Positions 1 to 5,377 of a DNA stretch of 16,240 bases are shown here, in pieces. Position numbers and translations under genes: made by a program. The notes below the pieces were generated by a model. That model worked only from the letters and a program-made list of their open reading frames with translations, was not told the origin of the DNA and searched no databases. Position 1 is the first letter of the stretch. Every line of letters starts with the position of its first letter. This stretch comes from JBCCFX01 sp039029515. GTDB lineage: Bacteria > Planctomycetota > Phycisphaerae > Phycisphaerales > SM1A02. The stretch lies in NCBI GenBank assembly GCA_039029515.1, contig JBCCFX010000074.1:1-16240 (forward strand). The letters run 5' to 3'.

Positions 1-10
1 CGCTCTTCTT

Positions 11-36
11 GGCGGTCGCCGCGGCGACCGCCCTAC
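11..36 (-). repeat. REP-like hairpin with GTAG foot (copy 1)
   Basis: A perfect 22-base self-complementary hairpin (11-32) is followed by CTAC (33-36), which reads as GTAG 5' of the hairpin on the minus strand. The GTAG foot plus a GC-rich stem starting GGCGG is shared with the six other copies near the transposase gene. The stem differs in its inner bases, so this is a diverged family member. It lies just downstream of the prepilin-like gene's stop and could act as a transcript-end hairpin. Confidence 0.6.
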
Positions 37-54
37 GCGTAGCGAACGGCCGCT

Positions 55-861
55 TCATTCGTCCCAACTCTCGAACGCAGTCCCGTTGAAGATCTTCCAG
101 ATCATGGCAAGATGGTTGCCATCGGGTTCGAAGAGCTCATCGCCGTTGATCGCCGTATCTTCGACCAACCGAACTTCACCGGTACCGAACACGACGTGGC
201 CTGACCACGCATCGTCCGGCCGGTGAAAACCAAACGTGACTGAATCGGCCGCTCCGGCACCCGGTCGCGGGCCGCGATTGCCGAGCAGAACGACATCGGC
301 GGGCGCATTGGCTCTCCAGCGTTGATCCCGTAGCTCGTCACGAACGAGTGGCATCGTGACGTAGGACGTGTTGGATTCCACTTCGAGTCGAGCGGCGAAC
401 GTGTCATCCCAGAACTGATCCTCAGCCGGTTGATACGCATCGAAGTTGTAGTCGGACTTCTCAACTACACGGCTATTGCACTCGACCGGGCTGATCACGA
501 GGTCAGGCTGGAAATACTCTTGCGCGATCATCGCGGAGAACACGTTCGCGGTGGAATTCTGATCCGGATCATGCAGGCGTTCGCCGGCGAGGTTCTGGTC
601 GTTGACGTTCGGATCGGGCAGTCGATCGATCAAGCCCGGCGTGGGAAGACGATCGTTGTTGTTCTGCGCATGCAGGACCATCAACTTATGGATCTGGCTG
701 AGCCAGACCTTGTCTTTGAGCGTGCGTTGCGCGCGAGCATGATCCGACTGGAATCGGGACGTCCACACCATCGCGGAGATGAACACAACGATGAGGATGA
801 GAACGATCGCTTCAAGGCGTGAGAGGCCGCGATACCGTTCACGTTGATCAATGCCGAACAT
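55..861 (-). CDS. Prepilin-like protein (type IV pilin / type II pseudopilin N-terminus), paralogue of 8747-9550
   Basis: The 268-residue protein has a type III signal-like N-terminus: a short basic leader, Gly12 as the expected cleavage -1 residue, Leu13 at +1 and Glu17 at +5, then a hydrophobic helix to about residue 33. A helical region (about 40-66) leads to a globular part with SDYNFDAYQP (136-145) and FWDD (150-153). These blocks recur nearly unchanged in the gene at 8747, so the two are paralogues of about equal length. The C-terminal part around WSGHVVFGTGEV resembles the end of planctomycete H-X9-DG pilin-like proteins, but the Asp-Gly is Thr-Gly here. Such proteins are cleaved by a prepilin peptidase and sit in the inner membrane or in a pseudopilus; the substrate or role of this one is unknown. 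No SD precedes the ATG; a TATAAC box lies 6 nt upstream. The pilin-like class is fairly certain, the exact function is not. Confidence 0.8.
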   Translation of the reverse strand: MFGIDQRERYRGLSRLEAIVLILIVVFISAMVWTSRFQSDHARAQRTLKDKVWLSQIHKLMVLHAQNNNDRLPTPGLIDRLPDPNVNDQNLAGERLHDPDQNSTANVFSAMIAQEYFQPDLVISPVECNSRVVEKSDYNFDAYQPAEDQFWDDTFAARLEVESNTSYVTMPLVRDELRDQRWRANAPADVVLLGNRGPRPGAGAADSVTFGFHRPDDAWSGHVVFGTGEVRLVEDTAINGDELFEPDGNHLAMIWKIFNGTAFESWDE

Positions 862-867
862 GCCACG

Positions 868-873
868 GTTATA
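868..873 (-). promoter_or_regulatory. Putative -10 element (TATAAC), leaderless start
   Basis: TATAAC on the minus strand ends exactly 6 nt before the ATG of the prepilin-like gene, which has no SD. If it is used as a -10 box, transcription would start at or next to the A of the ATG. No convincing -35 is seen. The same geometry recurs at other genes in this window. Confidence 0.4.
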
Positions 874-940
874 ACGGCAGGACGGCAGCGGATGCGCAGT
901 GAAGCGGAATTGCGTCTGGCCAGTGTCATGGATATTCGGC

Positions 941-964
941 GGCGGATTGGTAAATCCGCCCTAC
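941..964 (-). repeat. REP hairpin with GTAG foot (copy 2)
   Basis: An 8-bp stem GGCGGATT/AATCCGCC with loop GGTA (941-960) is followed by CTAC, i.e. GTAG 5' of the hairpin on the minus strand. It is identical in the 24-base core to copies at 1645 and 1735. With the opposite-facing copy at 986 it forms an inverted pair, as in BIMEs. Confidence 0.85.
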
Positions 965-985
965 GCTAGATGCACACCGAAGACG

Positions 986-1009
986 GTAGGGCGGACTTAC
1001 CAGTCCGCC
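986..1009 (+). repeat. REP hairpin with GTAG foot (copy 3, inverted)
   Basis: GTAG (986-989) precedes a perfect 8-bp stem GGCGGACT/AGTCCGCC with a TACC loop (990-1009). It is in the opposite orientation to copy 2, 21 bases away, and ends only 5 bases from the stop codon of the transposase gene. The stem bases that differ from copy 2 are compensated, so pairing is kept. Confidence 0.85.
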
Positions 1010-1014
1010 GCGAA

Positions 1015-1605
1015 TCAAAGCACTCGATCGTCCTCGCCAGCATTGCCAGGTAGCACGGGAACAGATGGCGGAACGGCATCTTCCAAACACTGACAGCCCC
1101 ATTCGTACGGAAGGACTCCGCGACGTACATACGAGTGAAAGGACGACCACGGCCACGCGTGAGGGCAACGCGCAACTCTATGTTTGACCGGGTTGTAGTG
1201 AATGTAGTCCAGATGGGCGTTCAAATCGTCTTCATCTCGAATGCAATGCTCCCAAAACCTACGCTGCCAAAACCCACGCTCTGTTCGTCGCGGACGCGAC
1301 TTGAATGCCGTGCTCTCGCCGTGCCCGCCGAGACACGACAATTGTCGTGTCGTCGCATACTTGATCGAACGCCAGCGACTCGAGAAGTCGCTGTCTCCAT
1401 TCGGAAGTGTCCAGATTGCGTGAATGTGGTCAGGCAGGATGACGATGGCATCAGTCTTGAACGGGCTGAGTAGCCGCGTCTGCCTGATGCTCTCGCGCAA
1501 CGCAGCAAGGGCCGAAGTCTCGGTCAGCCAACGACCATGACTCGCGGTTCGAACGGTGAAGAAGAAAGTTCCCCCCGGAACGTATGCTCGCCGATAGTTC
1601 GGCAT
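1015..1605 (-). CDS. REP-associated tyrosine transposase (RAYT, Y1/HUH family)
   Basis: This is a single-strand DNA transposase-like protein of the TnpA-REP type, 196 residues from the chosen start. Visible marks are the N-terminal YRRAYVPGGTFFFTVRT block (4-20), the HUH motif in LPDHIHAIW (His60, His62), GFWQRRFWEH (111-120) and the C-terminal YIHYNPVKH block (134-142). Tyr134 in that block is the likely nucleophile. RAYTs bind and nick REP hairpins at the GTAG foot and are thought to mobilise or maintain REPs; they usually occur singly between REPs, exactly as here. The frame stays open to an upstream ATG at 1683, but those 26 residues are translated REP sequence (YVGRIYQSAE), so the ATG at 1605, giving MPNYRRAY as in the family, is preferred. 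No clear SD is seen. HUH residues and tyrosine are intact, so the gene may be active. Confidence 0.92.
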   Translation of the reverse strand: MPNYRRAYVPGGTFFFTVRTASHGRWLTETSALAALRESIRQTRLLSPFKTDAIVILPDHIHAIWTLPNGDSDFSSRWRSIKYATTRQLSCLGGHGESTAFKSRPRRTERGFWQRRFWEHCIRDEDDLNAHLDYIHYNPVKHRVARCPHAWPWSSFHSYVRRGVLPYEWGCQCLEDAVPPSVPVLPGNAGEDDRVL

Positions 1606-1644
1606 CAGAAAGACTATGCAGTTGTTCGCCTGTGGTCGATCTTC

Positions 1645-1668
1645 GGCGGATTGGTAAATCCGCCCTAC
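1645..1668 (-). repeat. REP hairpin with GTAG foot (copy 4)
   Basis: The stem-loop 1645-1664 and the CTAC foot (1665-1668) are identical in core to copies 2 and 6. It lies about 40 bases upstream of the RAYT start and is the source of the spurious N-terminal extension in that reading frame. Confidence 0.85.
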
Positions 1669-1690
1669 GTATAGAAAGGTCATGTCACGG

Positions 1691-1714
1691 GTAGGGCAGA
1701 CTTACGAGTCCGCC
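1691..1714 (+). repeat. REP hairpin with GTAG foot (copy 5, inverted, one stem mismatch)
   Basis: GTAG (1691-1694) is followed by GGCAGACT...AGTCCGCC (1695-1714). One A:C mismatch interrupts the stem, so this copy is slightly decayed compared with copy 3. It is 22 bases from copy 4 and forms a second inverted pair, mirroring the pair on the other side of the RAYT gene. Confidence 0.8.
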
Positions 1715-1734
1715 GCGACGATGCGCTCTTTTCC

Positions 1735-1758
1735 GGCGGATTGGTAAATCCGCCCTAC
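1735..1758 (-). repeat. REP hairpin with GTAG foot (copy 6)
   Basis: The hairpin 1735-1754 and CTAC foot 1755-1758 have the same core as copies 2 and 4. It makes a third unit of alternating orientation in the spacer between the RAYT gene and mqnC. Confidence 0.85.
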
Positions 1759-1775
1759 GTTCCTTCGCGGCTACC

Positions 1776-1803
1776 GACCAACGGCCAAAGACGAACGGAT
1801 AAC
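1776..1803. repeat. Degenerate heptanucleotide tandem repeat
   Basis: Four consecutive 7-base units can be read: GACCAAC, GGCCAAA, GACGAAC, GGATAAC. They lie between REP copies 6 and 7. A cleaner three-unit version occurs at 9582-9602, also at the 3' ends of genes. The phasing is seen directly; meaning is unknown. Confidence 0.45.
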
Positions 1804-1826
1804 GGCGGGCGGAAAGCCCGCCCTAC
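1804..1826 (-). repeat. REP-like hairpin with GTAG foot (copy 7), forms the mqnC stop
   Basis: A 7-bp stem GGCGGGC/GCCCGCC with GGAAA loop (1804-1822) is followed by CTAC (1823-1826). On the minus strand the GTAG foot supplies the TAG stop of mqnC and the hairpin follows at once. It lacks a U-tract, so it is more likely an mRNA 3'-end stabiliser or a REP insertion than a classic intrinsic terminator. Confidence 0.7.
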
Positions 1827-3217
1827 GTCTTGTCCACCGTCAATTCAACGTCGGCCGTGGCTGATGACTCAACGTGCAGCTTCTGCGTGCGTAACGTCGA
1901 CCAATCCGTGATCTGACGGTCGGGCGATACAACACCGTCATGGACGCGGATGATGTCATATTCATTGTTCCGCTGCGCGGGCATGAACCCGGCATCGCGG
2001 ATCAATCGACACAGCGTCGCTTCGTTCAGGCAATACGTGGTGCCGGCCGAGCTGACGACGTTCTCTTCCATCATCACCGAACCCATGTCGTTCGCGCCAT
2101 ACTGCAAACCGACCTGACCGATGTGCGGGCCCATCGTGACCCAACTTGCGCCGATGGAATAAATGTTGTCCAGGTACAGGCGACTCAACGCCTGGGTGCG
2201 CAGGTAAGCGCTGGCGCCAGCCATGCGGACTCGACGTCCGAATTCCTTGTGCGCAGACTTGTCGCCCGTGCCATCAAGTCTCGCGACGACATCGCCCGGG
2301 AATGGCGTTGACATGTCGTCGCCGTCGCCCTGACCCCATTCGCGACATCGCCCCAGCGGCGTATTCTCGCGCTGGAACGGCCATGAGATGAATGCCTTGT
2401 ACTGGCCGCCACCCGAGGACGCGAAATCCGTCAGTGCTTTGTCCTGCCATTGCCGGACGAGTTCCATGTGGTGCACGCGGTCCGCGATGCCTTCGATGTG
2501 GCCGAACATCATCGTGGCGGATGTGTTCATGCCGAGCTCGTGCGCGATGTACATCGTTGTCAGCCATGCTTCAGCGGTGCACTTGCCGAGGCCAATTTTG
2601 CGGCGCACCGCGTCGGCAAAGATCTCGCCGCCGCCACCGGGGACGGAATCGAGACCGGCGTCCTTCAGTCGAACCATCACCCAGCGAATCTTGTCGGCGA
2701 GCGTGTCACCCGGCGGGTCGAAGAAGTGGACGAACTCGATAAATTCCGGCGGGCTGAACGCATGGACATGCACCATCGGATACGTCGTCTTGATGGCCTT
2801 CAGGAGATCGAGATACCACTCGAGCGGCAGGTCGGGGTTCATACCGCCCTGCATCAGGATCTGGGTGCCGCCGATCGCGACGAGTTCGCCGACCTTGGCC
2901 AGCAGTTCGTCGTACTCAAGCGTGTACGCATCGTCTTCATCGCCATCGCGTCGGAAGGCGCAGAAGGTGCACTTGGCGGTGCAGATGTTCGTGTAATTGA
3001 TGTTGCGGTCGATCACGTACGTGCGCACGTGGTCACCGTGCAGATGTCTCGCGCGAGCATCGGCCCACGACCCAAGTGCGGGCAGCGGCATGTCGTGATA
3101 AAGCGACAGCGCCTGTTCAGGTGTAAGGCGTGCTTCGCCGGTGACAACGGCGTTGAGCAGGCCGACATCATTGGCGTGGCAGTCGGGCATGGTGCGGCTC
3201 TTGGTGATGGGCATCAT
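1823..3217 (-). CDS. mqnC: Cyclic dehypoxanthinyl futalosine synthase (radical SAM), menaquinone biosynthesis
   Basis: MqnC cyclises dehypoxanthine futalosine by radical SAM chemistry in the futalosine route to menaquinone, in the cytoplasm. From the chosen start the protein has 464 residues. The radical SAM CX3CX2C cluster motif is Cys79, Cys83, Cys86, preceded by DRNINYTN (70-77). GGTQILMQGG (116-125), HAFSPPE (152-158), PGGGGEIF (193-200) and the C-terminal WVTMGPHIGQ and SSAGTTY blocks are typical of MqnC rather than MqnE or CofH. It is about 90 residues longer than most MqnC proteins I know, mainly from an insert near 290-331 (bases about 2225-2350) inside the barrel. The ATG at 3217 has GAGGA 6 nt upstream; an in-frame ATG at 3241 does not. 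The stop TAG lies in a REP foot. No other mqn gene is in the window. Confidence 0.93.
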   Translation of the reverse strand: MMPITKSRTMPDCHANDVGLLNAVVTGEARLTPEQALSLYHDMPLPALGSWADARARHLHGDHVRTYVIDRNINYTNICTAKCTFCAFRRDGDEDDAYTLEYDELLAKVGELVAIGGTQILMQGGMNPDLPLEWYLDLLKAIKTTYPMVHVHAFSPPEFIEFVHFFDPPGDTLADKIRWVMVRLKDAGLDSVPGGGGEIFADAVRRKIGLGKCTAEAWLTTMYIAHELGMNTSATMMFGHIEGIADRVHHMELVRQWQDKALTDFASSGGGQYKAFISWPFQRENTPLGRCREWGQGDGDDMSTPFPGDVVARLDGTGDKSAHKEFGRRVRMAGASAYLRTQALSRLYLDNIYSIGASWVTMGPHIGQVGLQYGANDMGSVMMEENVVSSAGTTYCLNEATLCRLIRDAGFMPAQRNNEYDIIRVHDGVVSPDRQITDWSTLRTQKLHVESSATADVELTVDKT

Positions 3218-3223
3218 CGCGAT

Positions 3224-3228
3224 TCCTC
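3224..3228 (-). promoter_or_regulatory. Shine-Dalgarno site of mqnC (GAGGA)
   Basis: GAGGA lies 6 nt before the ATG at 3217 and decides this start over the upstream in-frame ATG at 3241, which has no SD. Confidence 0.6.
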
Positions 3229-3253
3229 GCAGGCGAATCATCCCGTCCGATAA

Positions 3254-3267
3254 GTGAAGAAATTCAC
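3254..3267. promoter_or_regulatory. Short inverted repeat GTGAA-N4-TTCAC upstream of mqnC
   Basis: Perfect 5-bp arms flank GAAA in the divergent region 3218-3422 between mqnC and the membrane-protein gene. It could be an operator or a small hairpin in the mqnC leader. Nothing else clear is seen in this 205-base region; a convincing promoter could not be assigned. Confidence 0.25.
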
Positions 3268-3422
3268 AAACCAGCGGTCACATGATAGGCCGCGTGGTGC
3301 GGTTCGGGTCCGTCTCTGCGGACGTTTCGGCGTCGATCAGCGGGTTTTCCCTGCATGCCCAGCCGGAAGAATCCGATGTCCGAAAAGCCTCCGTAGGCAA
3401 TCGTTTGGGAAGGATCCGTCTT

Positions 3423-4418
3423 ATGGCATCGCACGCATCAGCTCAGGCCGTTGGCATGGCCTTGAAACGACTTCGATTCGGCGTCATCAATTGCACGTGG
3501 GTTGTCGCCGCATCGCTGATGGTTCACTTGCTGATCTGGACCCTCGTGTCGATGACGTCCCTCACCGAGGGTGAAGTGATTCGGACGCAGGTGTTGAACG
3601 ACGCCGCCCAGACACTGCCGACCAACATCTCTGAGCCGCGTACATTTGATCCGCTTGCCACCAACACCGCTGCGGTTGAAGAACTGCCGGTCGAGTTGCA
3701 GGAAGAGCCGCCGACGCCTGAGTACACCGCGCTTGAGATTCGATCAAAGTGGGATCGACTGTTCGAACTCATGTGGTCGATGTCGGGCGGATTCGGCAAG
3801 CTCGCGATGATCGTCATGATTCCGCTGGTGCTCACTGGTGTGCTGTTGTGCGCTGGTTCGGCGACGCCCGGCGTTGATCGCACGGTGTCTTCATTCGCCT
3901 GGACGGTCGCGGTCAGTGTGCTTGTGTTGCCGATCGGGAACGCGCTTGAATTGCCGTGGGGCAACGGCCCGTTCTGTTCGTACGAGTTCCTGATGGAAAC
4001 GGGCCAGGAGTTCAATACGGTCACGGCGGCGCTGTACCTGTTGCTTCCACTTGTCTGTATCGTCGGCGCGGCGGTAGCCGCCGTGCGATTCAACATGGGC
4101 GTCGAAGCCGGCGTGCCTGAAGCCGACTACTGGATCGATCCGGAACTGGAAGCTGAAGCCAGCGGCATCAAGGCGACGAGCCTGCACGGCGGTCGCGCTG
4201 CGGGTGCGCTGAAATCGACGATCACCCACGAAGAAGCAGCCGCACCGATTATGCCTGCGGCCGCGCCGGCAACGCCGCCTCGTGCGAAAGCACCGAAGCC
4301 AGCGAAGGCACCGAAGAAGAAGAACGCGGAAGCACCGCAGCCAGCGGCGCCGCCACCGCCGCCGAGCCATCGCGCGAACGAAGTGCCGCCGGGCGATCGC
4401 CCGAAGCGCCTCATCTGA
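3423..4418 (+). CDS. Unrecognised membrane protein with four helices and a Pro/Ala/Lys-rich tail
   Basis: I do not recognise the family. From the chosen ATG the protein has 331 residues. A hydrophobic helix lies near residues 22-45, followed by a hydrophilic, acidic, proline-containing stretch to about 105. Three more hydrophobic segments follow at about 125-145, 155-175 and 200-222, the second and third separated by a short loop with NALELPWGNGPF. The last ~75 residues are low-complexity Ala/Pro/Lys (KAPKPAKAPKKK and a run of prolines), probably a cytoplasmic or periplasmic flexible tail that could bind nucleic acid, cell wall or partner proteins. AAGGA at 3410-3414, 8 nt before the ATG at 3423, supports this start; the frame is open from an ATG at 3282, which has no good SD. 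The gene diverges from mqnC and converges with the zinc-ribbon gene. Function unknown; codon use fits its neighbours. Confidence 0.75.
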   Translation: MASHASAQAVGMALKRLRFGVINCTWVVAASLMVHLLIWTLVSMTSLTEGEVIRTQVLNDAAQTLPTNISEPRTFDPLATNTAAVEELPVELQEEPPTPEYTALEIRSKWDRLFELMWSMSGGFGKLAMIVMIPLVLTGVLLCAGSATPGVDRTVSSFAWTVAVSVLVLPIGNALELPWGNGPFCSYEFLMETGQEFNTVTAALYLLLPLVCIVGAAVAAVRFNMGVEAGVPEADYWIDPELEAEASGIKATSLHGGRAAGALKSTITHEEAAAPIMPAAAPATPPRAKAPKPAKAPKKKNAEAPQPAAPPPPPSHRANEVPPGDRPKRLI

Positions 4419-4483
4419 GCGCCTTCACATGATTGATCTCTGGATGCATGGCCTTCGCACGGTCCAGCGCGATCGAGCCGCCA

Positions 4484-4729
4484 TCAGCGGGCTTCGAACA
4501 TGCGTGTGGCGGAGCCGTTGGGTCCGATGCCGGCATCGACGTGCGAGCCACATCGAGGACATCGGCCTTCGTATCGCGTGCCGGTGGAATTTCGATAAAT
4601 CCTGCCGTACACATGGCAGCAGCGGAACCAGATGGACAGGAACCGTCGCGGTCGTGTCTGGGCATCATCGCGCGAGCCGGCAGGCCGCGGACGCCAGGAG
4701 AGTTCGAGTTGATCCTGTGGATCGCTCAC
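4484..4729 (-). CDS. Small zinc-ribbon-like protein
   Basis: This 81-residue protein starts with GTG. It has a polar, Arg-rich N-terminus and a C-terminal half containing FRCCHVYGRIYRN (Cys37, Cys38, His39), then GRCPRCG (Cys57, Cys60). The CC...CPXC layout with about 18 residues between is what a single zinc ribbon would need. It reminds me of small uncharacterised planctomycete proteins with the same CCxxYGRxY...GRCPRCG pattern, but I cannot name a family. It sits 33 bases after the stop of the cyclodeaminase-like gene, on the same strand, so it is probably the last gene of the pheT transcript. The long open frame on the plus strand over this region lacks family signs. DNA or RNA binding, or a structural metal site, are all possible. 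Confidence 0.65.
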   Translation of the reverse strand: MSDPQDQLELSWRPRPAGSRDDAQTRPRRFLSIWFRCCHVYGRIYRNSTGTRYEGRCPRCGSHVDAGIGPNGSATRMFEAR

Positions 4730-4762
4730 CGACCTGTCATCGGCGAGATCGACCGGGTTCCT

Positions 4763-5377
4763 TTACGTGTCCCGGCGGCAACATTGCTCGATGGATTCCA
4801 CCAGCGCCTGGATCGTATTGGTCGACCGAGAACATGCCGCATCAAGTGCTGTGGCTCGCGTCTGATCATCGAGCAGCGGCAGGTTGACACGGACGTTCCA
4901 CGTCGCGCACGACGCGGCACTCGACGTCAGGATCGCCGCAATTGCGAGATCACTCGCGAGCATGGGATTCGTGGTGGTCGCGAGTTCGTCGAGGCACTCG
5001 GCGAGCGCGGTACACAGGGTGAGTACGCCCTGCGGCGCGGCGATGGCGGCGTCCACCGCCGCCGTCCAGTTGGCAACTCGGTCGGCATCGTCCTTCGGCA
5101 GTTTCCAGAGACGGTTCAGTGTGCTGTACGCCTGCGCATCGGCATCCGCCAGATGCAGCGCTTCGTGCCGCCACGCCTGAAGACGCTGCTGAGCTTCAAG
5201 ATTCTGATCGCGAAACGACACCAGCGATTTCTTGTCGACCGAATACGCCACGACCATTTCCGCCGTGGCGGCCGCAGTGGCCGCAGTCATGCCCGCGACC
5301 GCGCCGCCGCCCGGCGTGGGCGCTTTGGACGCGAGTCCGTCCAGCAGATCGCCGAATGGCTGATCGGCAATGGTCAC
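4763..5377 (-). CDS. Formiminotransferase-cyclodeaminase-like protein (FTCD_C; methenyl-THF cyclohydrolase type)
   Basis: The 204-residue length matches single-domain FTCD_C/FchA proteins. The N-terminal block has FGDLLDGLASKAPTPGGG (8-25): the PxPGGG loop is the hallmark of this fold, followed by an Ala-rich helix and VVAYSVDKK. Members with this domain alone act as methenyltetrahydrofolate cyclohydrolase or formimino-THF cyclodeaminase in one-carbon metabolism; which reaction applies here cannot be told from sequence. The GTG start overlaps the pheT stop by 4 bases (GTGA), so translation is probably coupled. No formiminotransferase domain or histidine-degradation gene is nearby, which favours a general folate role. 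The family assignment is firm, the reaction less so. Confidence 0.85.
   Translation of the reverse strand: MTIADQPFGDLLDGLASKAPTPGGGAVAGMTAATAAATAEMVVAYSVDKKSLVSFRDQNLEAQQRLQAWRHEALHLADADAQAYSTLNRLWKLPKDDADRVANWTAAVDAAIAAPQGVLTLCTALAECLDELATTTNPMLASDLAIAAILTSSAASCATWNVRVNLPLLDDQTRATALDAACSRSTNTIQALVESIEQCCRRDT

Noticed and set aside
1015..1605. IS200/IS605 insertion sequence with tnpB
   Set aside because: There is no TnpB/IscB gene or defined left and right ends; the C-terminal YIHYNPVKH block and surrounding REPs fit a RAYT instead.
941..1826. CRISPR array
   Set aside because: The repeats are hairpins in alternating orientation with irregular spacing (21 to over 600 bases), with no regular spacers or cas genes.
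1804..1826. Classic intrinsic terminator of mqnC
   Set aside because: The stem-loop is not followed by a T-rich run on the minus strand and it belongs to the REP set by its GTAG foot.
2450..3253. Plus-strand open frame (267 codons) opposite mqnC
   Set aside because: Antisense to the conserved radical SAM motifs; no domain, no SD.
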